From: UBA966 sp046350355 | GTDB taxonomy: Bacteria > Planctomycetota > Phycisphaerae > Phycisphaerales > SM1A02 | NCBI GenBank assembly: GCA_046350355.1 | Contig: JAXMAN010000004.1 | Location: 1 to 64,000, forward strand | Length of the DNA stretch: 64,000 nt | Direction of reading: 5' to 3' | In this document: piece after piece, positions 48,226-56,393 of the stretch | Numbering within the stretch: position 1 is the stretch's first letter | Layout of the letters: each line of letters begins with the position of its first letter | The notes under the pieces: generated by a model | Told to the model about the DNA's origin: nothing | The model's input: the letters and a program-made list of their open reading frames with translations, nothing else | The model's database searches: none | Translations under genes and position numbers: made by a program

Positions 48226-49665
48226 ATGCAGACCGACTGCTTCATCGCCGGAGCCTTCGCCCCGGCCGCCAGCGGCGCGCGCTTCCCCGTGCGCGACCCG
48301 GCCACCGACGAGACCATCGCCCAGGTCGCCGACGGCTCCACCGCCGACGCGCGACGCGCCGTCGCCGCCGCGGCGGAGGCCTTCCCCGCGTGGAAGTCGC
48401 TCGCCGCAATCGAGCGCGCGAAGCCGCTGCGCGCGCTCGCCGCGCTGATGATGCGCGATCAGGAGCGGCTCGCGCTCATCTGCTCGCGCGAATGCGGCAA
48501 GCCGATGGCCGAGGCGCGCGGCGAGGCCGCCTACGCCGCGAGCTTCCTCGAGTGGTACGCCGACGAGGGCCGCCGCGTCTACGGCGAGACGCTCCCCGCG
48601 AGCGATCCCGGCAAGCGCCTGCTCGTGCTGCGCCAGCCCGCGGGCGTCGCCGCCGCGATCACGCCGTGGAACTTCCCGCTGGCGATGGTGACGCGCAAGA
48701 TGGGCCCCGCGCTCGCCGCCGGATGCACGCAGGTGGTGAAGCCCGCGGAGCAGACGCCGCTGAGCGCGCTGGCGATCGCGGAGCTCGCGGTCGAGGCGGG
48801 CGTCCCCCGCGGCGTGCTCAACGTGGTCCCCGGAGCGGACGCGCCCGCGGTCGCGGCGGCGTTCTTCGAGGACATGACGGTGCGCCACCTGAGCTTCACC
48901 GGCAGCACCGAGGTGGGCAAGATCCTCATCGCGCAGAGCGCGCGCACGGTGATGCGCCTCTCGCTCGAGCTCGGCGGACACGCGCCCTTCATCGTCTTCG
49001 ACGACGCGGACCTCGACAAGGCCGTCGCGGGCGCGATCGCGAGCAAGTTCCGCAACTCGGGGCAGACCTGCGTCTGCGCGAACCGCTTCCTGGTGCAGCG
49101 CGGCGTGCACGACGCCTTCGTCGAGCGCCTGGGCGCGGCGGTGCGCGCGCTGGTCGTGGGCATCGGGCGCGACGCGGGCGTGCAGGTCGGGCCGCTCGTC
49201 GACGACGCGGGCCTCGCCAAGGCGGAGCGGCACATCGCCGACGCGGTCGCGCAGGGCGCGCGCGTGGTCGCGGGCGGGACGCGCGCGCGGCCCGCAGGCG
49301 GCGCGGACCGCTTCCTGGCGCCGACGGTGCTCGCGGGCGTGACCCCGAAGATGCTCTGCTTCCGCGAGGAGACCTTCGGCCCGGTCGCCCCGGTCGCCGT
49401 CTTCGACACGGAAGAGCAGGCGCTCGCGACCGCGAACGCGACGGAATACGGCCTCGCGGCGTACGTTTACACCCGCGACGGCGCGCGCATCATGCGCATG
49501 TCCGAGGAGCTGCAGTACGGCATCGTGGGCGTGAACGACCCGCTGCCCGCGACGGCGCAGGCGCCCTTCGGCGGCGTGAAGCAGAGCGGGCTCGGCCGCG
49601 AGGGCGGACACCACGGCATCGAGGAGTACCTCGATCTTCGGCTTGTGAGCTGGCGTATCGCCTGA
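48226..49665 (+). CDS. gabD: NAD(P)-dependent aldehyde dehydrogenase, succinate-semialdehyde dehydrogenase-like
   Basis: The 479-residue enzyme has the aldehyde dehydrogenase core with ITPWNFPLAM, FTGSTEVGK, the general base Glu248 in LELGGHAPF, and the nucleophile Cys282 in SGQTCVCANR. The closely spaced second cysteine and overall pattern match succinate-semialdehyde dehydrogenases, so GabD is the best guess, though other aldehydes are possible. The ATG at MQTDCFIAG fits family length; an upstream TTG is less likely. Confidence 0.88.
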   Translation: MQTDCFIAGAFAPAASGARFPVRDPATDETIAQVADGSTADARRAVAAAAEAFPAWKSLAAIERAKPLRALAALMMRDQERLALICSRECGKPMAEARGEAAYAASFLEWYADEGRRVYGETLPASDPGKRLLVLRQPAGVAAAITPWNFPLAMVTRKMGPALAAGCTQVVKPAEQTPLSALAIAELAVEAGVPRGVLNVVPGADAPAVAAAFFEDMTVRHLSFTGSTEVGKILIAQSARTVMRLSLELGGHAPFIVFDDADLDKAVAGAIASKFRNSGQTCVCANRFLVQRGVHDAFVERLGAAVRALVVGIGRDAGVQVGPLVDDAGLAKAERHIADAVAQGARVVAGGTRARPAGGADRFLAPTVLAGVTPKMLCFREETFGPVAPVAVFDTEEQALATANATEYGLAAYVYTRDGARIMRMSEELQYGIVGVNDPLPATAQAPFGGVKQSGLGREGGHHGIEEYLDLRLVSWRIA

Positions 49666-49695
49666 GTCGGCGCGACGCGCCGCGGAGGAACATCG

Positions 49696-50997
49696 ATGGA
49701 CGGACGACGCAACAACGGCACGATGCGGCGCGCGGCCGCGGCACTCTGCGCGATGGCGGCGATGCTCGGCACCGCGGGATGCGCGAGCGCGGGACAGTCC
49801 GCGGGCGCCGGCGCGGTCGCGCCTCCCGAGCCAGGACAGGCGCTCGACCTCTTCGTCGGCGGCGACGGACGCGCGGGCGTCTACCGCATCCCCGCGCTCG
49901 CGGTGCTGCCCAGCGGGACGCTGCTCGCCTTCGCGGAGTCGCGCGAGAGCCTGGCGGACAACGGACTCAACTCGATCGTCATGCGCCGCTCCACCGACGG
50001 CGGCGGCTCGTGGACGCGCGTGGGCAACGTGGTCGCCGAGCCGACGGCGTCGCTCAACAACCCGTGCGTCACCGTCGTGGAGACGGGACCGCACGCCGGC
50101 CGCGTGCTGCTGATGTTCCAGCGCTATCCGCTGGGCATCGGCGAGGACGCGGTCGTCGCGGGCGTCGAGGGCGACCGCGTCTGCCGCTGCTTCATCATGC
50201 ACAGCGACGACGAGGGCCGCACCTGGAGCGCGCCCACGGAGATCACCTCGCAGGTGCGCCGCGCGACCGGCGCGACGAGCGCGGCGTCGGGCCCGGGGCG
50301 CGGCATCCAGCTCACGCGCGGTCCTCACGCCGGCCGCATCGTGGTGCCCTTCAACGAAGGACCGCCCGGCAAGTGGCGCGTCTACTCGGTCTTCAGCGAC
50401 GACGGCGGCGACACCTGGAAGCTGGGCCTGTGCGCCCCCAACTCCTCGCCCGGCATGGGCAACGAGTGCCAGGTGGAGCAGCTCGCCGACGGCACGCTGC
50501 TGATGGTCAGCCGCCAGGAGAAGGGCGGCGGCGTGCGCAAGGTCACGCGATCGCGCGACGGCGGCGCCACCTGGGGCGCGCTCGTCGACGAGCCCGCGCT
50601 CCCCTGCCCGAGCGTGATGGGCGGGCTGGTCGCGATGCCTCCCGTCGAGGGCGCGACCGCGACCCGGCTGGTCTTCACGGGGCCGGATTCGCGCAAGCAC
50701 CGCGTGGACGGATGCGCGTGGGTGAGCTTCGACGGCGGCCGCACCTGGCCCACGAAGCTGCCGATCTTCCCGGGCTTCTTCGCCTACAGCCAGCCGGTGG
50801 CGCTCGCCCCGGACATGGTGGGCGTGCTCTTCGAGCGCGACGACTACAAGGCGATCAGCTTCATGCGCCTGCGGGTTCCCACGACCGCGCCCGCGCCGGC
50901 CCCCGGCGGCAAGGAGAAGCGCAAGGGCGGCACGCGCATCTTCGAGTCCACCGGCGGCAAGGGCGCCGGCACCAAGGATCCGGCGACCACGCCCTGA
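49696..50997 (+). CDS. Sialidase-like lipoprotein
   Basis: The 433-residue protein has a lipoprotein signal ending in MLGTAGC, then a six-bladed propeller typical of sialidases: the YRIPAL arginine motif near residue 57 and five Asp boxes (STDGGGSW, SDDEGRTW, SDDGGDTW, SRDGGATW, SFDGGRTW). The family includes true neuraminidases (GH33) and many planctomycete homologues of unknown substrate. A Lys/Gly/Thr-rich tail follows. GGAGGA precedes the ATG. It follows the aldehyde dehydrogenase by 30 bases. Confidence 0.88.
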   Translation: MDGRRNNGTMRRAAAALCAMAAMLGTAGCASAGQSAGAGAVAPPEPGQALDLFVGGDGRAGVYRIPALAVLPSGTLLAFAESRESLADNGLNSIVMRRSTDGGGSWTRVGNVVAEPTASLNNPCVTVVETGPHAGRVLLMFQRYPLGIGEDAVVAGVEGDRVCRCFIMHSDDEGRTWSAPTEITSQVRRATGATSAASGPGRGIQLTRGPHAGRIVVPFNEGPPGKWRVYSVFSDDGGDTWKLGLCAPNSSPGMGNECQVEQLADGTLLMVSRQEKGGGVRKVTRSRDGGATWGALVDEPALPCPSVMGGLVAMPPVEGATATRLVFTGPDSRKHRVDGCAWVSFDGGRTWPTKLPIFPGFFAYSQPVALAPDMVGVLFERDDYKAISFMRLRVPTTAPAPAPGGKEKRKGGTRIFESTGGKGAGTKDPATTP

Positions 50998-51068
50998 CGC
51001 GGGCGCAGGCGCGGCGCGCGCCCTCGGTGCACGCCCGCCGCGCGCACACCATCGACCCGCAGCCACCT

Positions 51069-51074
51069 TAGGAT
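51069..51074 (+). promoter_or_regulatory. Putative leaderless -10 of the MCP-like gene
   Basis: TAGGAT ends six bases before the GTG start at 51081. Confidence 0.35.
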
Positions 51075-51080
51075 GCGCGC

Positions 51081-52712
51081 GTGCGCTACCGGCCCGCGCT
51101 CATCCTGATCACCGTCTCGATCGCGCTCGCGGTGGCGACCACCGCCGTCGTCAGCACCACGCGCGCCATCCGCTCCGAGATGCGCGAGTCGCTGGCGGTG
51201 CAGACGAAATCGCTCGCCGAGGCCGCCGGCGCCGTCGTCGACCGCGACGCGCACCGCGCGGTCGCGACCTCGCGGTCGCTGGACAGCGACGAGTACCGCC
51301 GCATCGAGACCGCGCTGCGCGAGCTGCGCGACGGCTGGAAGTCGCTGGGCGTGCCGGTGCGCTTCATCTACACGCTGGTGCCGGACAAGTCGAGCGCCTC
51401 GGGGCTGGCGTACGCCGTCGACTGCGCGGAGCTCGCGGAGAAGTCCAAGCCGGGGGAGCCGCTGCACATCCTCTCGGAGTCCTCGCGCGGCTTCGACTGG
51501 CGCTCGCCCGCGGCCTTCGAATACACGGACGCGTGGGGCAACTTCTACTCGGGCTTCGTTCCGGTGCGCGCGCAGGACGGGACGATCCAGTTCGTCGTCG
51601 GCGTCGACCTGAGCGCGGAGGCGGTGCGCAGCGCGGAGTGGCGCGTCGCGCTGCAGGCGCTGCTGCCGGTCGCCGTGGTGATGGTGCTCGCGCTGCTGGT
51701 CGCGCGCTTCTTCGGCGAGCGGCTCGTGCGGCCCCTGATCCGGCTGCGCGTCTTCGCGGAGTCCGTGGGCAAGGGAGACCTCACCGCGAAGGCGGATCCC
51801 GACGCGCCGGGCGAGGCGGGCGAGATCGGCCGCGCGCTGGATTCCGCGCTCGCGGAGCTGCGCCGCACCGTCAGCGAGGCGGACGCCAACGCGGTCCGCG
51901 TGCGCGACGCGTGCGAGCGCCTGCTCTCCAGCGGCGACGACCGCCGCGCCGCGATCCGGCTGGCGGGCGACCGCGCCTCCGACGCCGCGGCGCGCGCGCG
52001 CATCGTCGCGGAGTCCGCCGAGGCGCTCCTGGGCGACGCGCAGGCGCTCACCGACTTCACCGGCGGCGCCGTCGGCTGCGGCACCAACGCGCTGGGCGAC
52101 ATCGTGCAGATCGACGCGGGCGTGCAGGCGGTGATCGAGCGCGGGCGCGAGTTGGCGAACCAGCTCGAGTCGATGCGCGCGCGCGCCGCGACCGTCGACA
52201 ACGCGCTCGAGGCGATGGTGCATGTCGCCAACCGCTCGGCGGTGCTCAGCCTCAACGCGGAGATCGAGGCGAACCAGGCGGGCGACGCGGGCCGCGGCTT
52301 CGCGGTCGTCGCGCGCGAGATCCGGCGCCTGGCCGAGCAGGCCGCGCGCAGCAGCCTGGAGATCGAGGACAACGTGCGCAAGCTGCACGAGGCGCTCGAC
52401 GCCGGCGGCCGCGCGACGCAGGAGTTCGGCGCCGCGGCGACGCAGGCGAGCGAGCGCTCCGCGCGCCTCTCGACCGCGATGGCCGAGAGCGTGCGCCGGC
52501 TCGAGGGCATCGGCCCGCGCCTGCGCGCCGTGAGCGAGCGCAGCTCGCAGTTCCGCCGCGAGGGCGAGTCGATGCAGGCCGACCTGCGCGTCAGCGAGGA
52601 GGCCGCCGCCGAGCTGCGCGGCTTCCTGGAGGGCTTCGAGGAGACGCTCGCCGAGCTGCGCGACCGCTCCAGCGAGGTCCACGGCCTGCTGGCGCGCCTG
52701 CGCACGCACTGA
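51081..52712 (+). CDS. Methyl-accepting chemotaxis-like receptor
   Basis: The 543-residue protein starts at GTG. It has an N-terminal membrane segment (LILITVSIALAVATTAVV), an extracytoplasmic sensor domain (residues about 35-190) resembling dCache-type ends (GVDLSAEAVRSAEW), a second membrane segment (LLPVAVVMVLALLVARFF), a HAMP domain, and a signalling coiled coil with the hairpin tip VLSLNAEIEANQAGDAGRGF and AVVAREIRRLAEQA. No che genes are nearby, so it may feed a chemosensory system elsewhere. Confidence 0.88.
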   Translation: MRYRPALILITVSIALAVATTAVVSTTRAIRSEMRESLAVQTKSLAEAAGAVVDRDAHRAVATSRSLDSDEYRRIETALRELRDGWKSLGVPVRFIYTLVPDKSSASGLAYAVDCAELAEKSKPGEPLHILSESSRGFDWRSPAAFEYTDAWGNFYSGFVPVRAQDGTIQFVVGVDLSAEAVRSAEWRVALQALLPVAVVMVLALLVARFFGERLVRPLIRLRVFAESVGKGDLTAKADPDAPGEAGEIGRALDSALAELRRTVSEADANAVRVRDACERLLSSGDDRRAAIRLAGDRASDAAARARIVAESAEALLGDAQALTDFTGGAVGCGTNALGDIVQIDAGVQAVIERGRELANQLESMRARAATVDNALEAMVHVANRSAVLSLNAEIEANQAGDAGRGFAVVAREIRRLAEQAARSSLEIEDNVRKLHEALDAGGRATQEFGAAATQASERSARLSTAMAESVRRLEGIGPRLRAVSERSSQFRREGESMQADLRVSEEAAAELRGFLEGFEETLAELRDRSSEVHGLLARLRTH

Positions 52713-52777
52713 CCGCGGACGCACCGGCCGCGGACGCACGGACCGCGCAGGGGCGGGGAGCGCGCGGCGCGCCGCGC

Positions 52778-52783
52778 TAACAT
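52778..52783 (+). promoter_or_regulatory. Putative leaderless -10 of fumC
   Basis: TAACAT ends ten bases before the fumC ATG, with a pyrimidine-rich gap (CGCTCCCCCT) that contains no ribosome binding site. The carA gap (CGCTCCCCCG) is almost identical. Confidence 0.5.
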
Positions 52784-52793
52784 CGCTCCCCCT

Positions 52794-54299
52794 ATGGCCA
52801 CCTCCACGACCCGCCGTTCCACCCGCCGCGCCGCCGCCAAGACGGCCGCCCCGCGCGCCGGCGCGCGCACCCGCACCGAGACCGACAGCATGGGCCAGAT
52901 GGAGGTCCCGCACGACGCGCTCTTCGGCGCGACGACGCAGCGCGCGGTGCTGAACTTCCCCGTCTCGGGCCGCTCCGTGCCGCCGCAGGTGATCGCCGCG
53001 TACTTCGAGCTCAAGCGCGCGGCCGCGATGGGCAACGCGAAGCTGCGCGAGCTCCCCAAGGACAAGGCCGAGGCGATCGTCGAGGCGTGCGAGCGCCTGC
53101 TGGAGGACTTCGCCGACCGCCGCGGCGAGGTGATGCGCCACTTCCCCATCGACATCTTCCAGACCGGCTCGGGCACGAGCACGAACATGAACGTCAACGA
53201 GGTGATCGCCAACACCGCCAGCACGATGCGCGGCAAGGCGATCGGCTCGAAGGACCCGCTCCATCCCAACGACCACGTGAACTGCGGCCAGAGCAGCAAC
53301 GACACCTTCCCGACCGCGATGCAGATCGCGGGCGCGGTGGCGATCGAGGCGCGCCTGGTCCCCGCGCTCAAGGAGCTGCACCGCGCGCTGGCGACGAAGG
53401 CGCGCGCGTGGGACAAGCACGTGAAGATCGGCCGCACGCACCTGATGGACGCGACGCCGATCCGCGTGGGCCAGGAGTTCAGCGGCTACGCGGCGGCGGT
53501 CGCCTACGGCGTGGCGCGCGCGGAGCTCGCGCGCGACGTGCTCGCGCGCAACCTGCCCATCGGCGGCACCGCGGTCGGCACCGGCATCAACGCGAATCCC
53601 AAGCTGGCGGGCGCGATCTGCGCGACGCTGACCAAGGACTTGGGCGTGCGCTTCGAGGAGGCGAAGAACCACTTCGAGGCGCAGGCGACGCGCGACTGCG
53701 TCGTCGAGGCGAGCGGCATGCTCAAGACCATCGCCGTGAGCCTGAGCAAGATCGCCAACGACATCCGGTGGCTGGGCAGCGGCCCGCGCTGCGGCCTGGG
53801 CGAGCTGACCCTGCCCGCGACGCAGCCCGGCAGCAGCATCATGCCCGGCAAGGTGAACCCCGTGATCTGCGAGAGCGTGATCCAGGTCGCGTGCCGCGTC
53901 GTCGGCAACGACGCGTCGATCACGCTTGGCGGCTTCGGCGGCGTGGGCAGCCTGCTCGAGCTCAACACCGCGATGCCGCTCATCGCCGACGACCTGCTCG
54001 AGTCGATCGAGCTGCTCGCCGCAGCGTGCTCGATGTTCGCCGCGAAGTGCATCGACGGGCTCGAGCTGCGCCCCGACGCGACGCGCACCGTCGAGCGCAG
54101 CCTGATGATGGTCACCTCGCTCGCGCCGGCGATCGGCTACGACCGCGCGGCCAAGGTCGCGAAGGACGCGTACCACAGCGGCGAGACGATCCGCGAGCAC
54201 GTCCTCAAGCACCAGCTCGTCGACGCGAAGACCCTCGACCGGCTGCTGGAGCCCCACAGCATGACCCGCCCCGGCGGCAAGGGGCCGGGCGGCGGCTGA
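52794..54299 (+). CDS. fumC: Class II fumarate hydratase
   Basis: The 501-residue enzyme interconverts fumarate and malate. It has TETDSMGQMEVP near the start, GSGTSTNMNVNEVIAN, HVNCGQSSNDTFPTAM, RTHLMDATP and the catalytic serine loop GSSIMPGKVNP (residues 346-356). About 28 extra N-terminal residues, rich in Arg, Ala and Thr, precede the usual start, and a Gly-rich tail follows. With sucA and sucB it is the third citric acid cycle gene in the window. Confidence 0.95.
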   Translation: MATSTTRRSTRRAAAKTAAPRAGARTRTETDSMGQMEVPHDALFGATTQRAVLNFPVSGRSVPPQVIAAYFELKRAAAMGNAKLRELPKDKAEAIVEACERLLEDFADRRGEVMRHFPIDIFQTGSGTSTNMNVNEVIANTASTMRGKAIGSKDPLHPNDHVNCGQSSNDTFPTAMQIAGAVAIEARLVPALKELHRALATKARAWDKHVKIGRTHLMDATPIRVGQEFSGYAAAVAYGVARAELARDVLARNLPIGGTAVGTGINANPKLAGAICATLTKDLGVRFEEAKNHFEAQATRDCVVEASGMLKTIAVSLSKIANDIRWLGSGPRCGLGELTLPATQPGSSIMPGKVNPVICESVIQVACRVVGNDASITLGGFGGVGSLLELNTAMPLIADDLLESIELLAAACSMFAAKCIDGLELRPDATRTVERSLMMVTSLAPAIGYDRAAKVAKDAYHSGETIREHVLKHQLVDAKTLDRLLEPHSMTRPGGKGPGGG

Positions 54300-54516
54300 G
54301 GCCCCGAAAGGCAACGGGCTGACGGCGCTCGGGTGTCCGAGAATATTGCCGGAAGTTGCGCGATGCCTTGATTCCACGCACGGCAGCGCTGCGTCCCGCA
54401 ATTCTCACGGGGGCGCGCTTGCCCGGAGTGGGATCGGGGCTACAGTCAGCGCGGCGGCACGCGGTGCCGATGCGTTTCCCCACGAAACGGACAGAGAGGA
54501 AGGAAAAGGGTCCGCC

Positions 54517-55281
54517 ATGCGGAAGTTCATTGCATTTGGCGTTGGTCTGCTCGGCGTGTGCGCGATGGCGCACGCGCTGCCGGACGATCCCATCATCGTT
54601 CAGAACGCCCCCGCGACTCCCACGATGCAGGGGCAGTTTCCCGTCCAGCCGGCCACCTTCTCGGATGGCCTGTCCAGCGGCGGCAACTACTTCTACTCGC
54701 AGTCGCTCGCGCAGCAGTTCGTGATCGGCCAGGGCAGCACCGCCGCGATCACGGGCATCAACTTCTGGGGCTGCTCGGAGTACCTCGGCGTCAACGAGCC
54801 GTGGACGCAGCAGGCGCTCTCGGCGAACATCACCGGATTCGACATCTCGGTGCTGCGCGTCACGGAGAACGGCGCGTTCCCGGTCGTGCGCTCCTGGTCG
54901 CTCTCGCGCGAGCAGGTCCTCTCGACGGCCTACGGCACCTACAAGAGCGGCGGGCTCAGCCCGGTCTTCGAGCTGCAGGCCGCGCTCGACGGCAACCTCT
55001 CGCTCAATAGCGGCGTCTACGCGATCTCCATCGGCGCGCGCCTGGCCAATCCCGACGGCGACGCGTTCGCCTGGGTCGCCGGCCAGTGGACGGGCTCCGA
55101 TCCTTCGACGCGTCTCTATGCGACCATCGGCGACGTGCCCTCGGAATGGGGCATCTTCACCGCGGTGCAGACGGACACGAGCGGTTCGTTCCGGCTGACC
55201 GGAACGGTGGTCCCGGGCCCCGGCGCGCTCGCGCTCGCGGGACTCGCCGGACTGATGGGAGGCCGCCGCCGCCGCGCGTAG
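54517..55281 (+). CDS. Secreted protein with PEP-CTERM-like exosortase sorting tail
   Basis: The 254-residue protein has a signal peptide (FIAFGVGLLGVCAMAHA) and a beta-rich secreted domain of unrecognised family (FSDGLSSGGNYFYSQSLAQQ, ITGINFWGCSEY). The C-terminus is a clear sorting tail: VPGPGA, a hydrophobic helix (LALAGLAGLMG) and GRRRRA. It should be handled by the exosortase in this window. The start was set at the ATG after a purine-rich AGGAAGGAAAAGGG; a TTGCCC/TACAGT promoter-like pair with 16-base spacing lies upstream (about 54419-54446). Confidence 0.85.
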   Translation: MRKFIAFGVGLLGVCAMAHALPDDPIIVQNAPATPTMQGQFPVQPATFSDGLSSGGNYFYSQSLAQQFVIGQGSTAAITGINFWGCSEYLGVNEPWTQQALSANITGFDISVLRVTENGAFPVVRSWSLSREQVLSTAYGTYKSGGLSPVFELQAALDGNLSLNSGVYAISIGARLANPDGDAFAWVAGQWTGSDPSTRLYATIGDVPSEWGIFTAVQTDTSGSFRLTGTVVPGPGALALAGLAGLMGGRRRRA

Positions 55282-55355
55282 GCGCGCCGACGCGACGCAT
55301 CCGACCAACCGAAGATCCGACCAAGCGATGCGGCCTCACGGCCAGCGTCGCCTCC

Positions 55356-55409
55356 CCCGGCGCGCAGCGCTCCCCTCGTCCACCGGAGCCTCGCGCCGGG
55401 ATCATTTTT
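55356..55409 (+). terminator. Probable terminator after the sorted protein gene
   Basis: CCCGGCGCG at 55356-55364 pairs with CGCGCCGGG at 55392-55400, with an inner GCTCC/GGAGC stem, and is followed by ATCATTTTT. It lies between the convergent 54517 gene and folP. Confidence 0.6.
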
Positions 55410-55439
55410 GGCCTGCGTCGGCGCGGGCGGTCGCGTGCG

Positions 55440-56393
55440 TCAGCGCGCGGCGCGGCGCGCGCCGATCGCGGCGTCGGCGGCCAGCGCCTGCGCATGCGCG
55501 GCGACGGCGTGGACGCGCAGGATCGCGGCGCCGCGATGCGCGGCTCGCAGCGCGGCGGCGATGGAGCCGGGATCGCGCTGCGCGGGCGGGATCGTGGCGG
55601 ACGCCGCCCCCGCCACCGCCATCGCCGCCGCGATGAAGCTCTTGCGCGAGGCGCCCACGAGCACCGGGCAGTCCAGCGGCGCCAACTCGGGCAGCCGCTC
55701 GATGAGCTCGAAGTTCTGCTCGACGCTCTTGCCGAAGCCCAGGCCGGGATCGACCGCGATGCGGTCGCGCGCGACGCCGGCGCGCAGCGCGGCCTCGATG
55801 CGCGCGGCGAGCCAGTCGCGCACGATGGGCACGATGTCGCCGCGCTCGGGTGGGCGCTCGTACCGGTCGCTGTAGCGGTCCAGCGGCGGCGGCGCGTGGC
55901 GATGCATGAGCACGAGCCCCGCGCCGCGCTGCGCGCAGAGCTCGAGCATGCGCGGATCCTCGGTCCCCGCGCTCTGGTCGTTGACGATGCACGCGCCCGC
56001 GTCGAGCGCGGCCTGCGCGACGGGCGCGAGCGTGGTGTCGATGGAGATCGCGAGACGCGCCGCGCGCTCGGAAGCGCCGTTCGCCTGCGCGCCGTCGGCA
56101 TGCCCGCCATGCGCGATGCGCGCGATGCACGCCGCCGTGCGCTCGATCTGCGCCGCCGCGTCGACGCGCGCCGCGCCGGGGCGCGTGGATTCGCCACCGA
56201 CGTCGACGATCGCCGCACCCTCGCGCACGCACGCGAGCGCATGCGCGGCGGCGGCCGCGGGATCGAGGAACTGTCCGCCGTCGCTGAAGCTGTCCGGCGT
56301 CGTGTTGACGATCGCCATCAGCAGCGGCGCGACGCCCTCGCCCCAGGCGAAGGCGTGCGGACCCGCGCGCCAGATGCGCGGCGCCGCGCTCAC
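55440..56393 (-). CDS. folP: Dihydropteroate synthase
   Basis: The 317-residue enzyme condenses dihydropterin pyrophosphate with p-aminobenzoate in folate synthesis. Signatures are MAIVNTTPDSFSDGG, DVGGESTRPGA, SIDTT, VNDQSAG and LVGASRKSF. I placed the start at a GTG (56393) because it gives the usual N-terminal extension before MAIVNTTP and forms a 4-base GTGA overlap with the upstream gene's stop. The ATG of MAIVNTTP itself would cut off a strand of the barrel. Confidence 0.9.
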   Translation of the reverse strand: MSAAPRIWRAGPHAFAWGEGVAPLLMAIVNTTPDSFSDGGQFLDPAAAAAHALACVREGAAIVDVGGESTRPGAARVDAAAQIERTAACIARIAHGGHADGAQANGASERAARLAISIDTTLAPVAQAALDAGACIVNDQSAGTEDPRMLELCAQRGAGLVLMHRHAPPPLDRYSDRYERPPERGDIVPIVRDWLAARIEAALRAGVARDRIAVDPGLGFGKSVEQNFELIERLPELAPLDCPVLVGASRKSFIAAAMAVAGAASATIPPAQRDPGSIAAALRAAHRGAAILRVHAVAAHAQALAADAAIGARRAAR

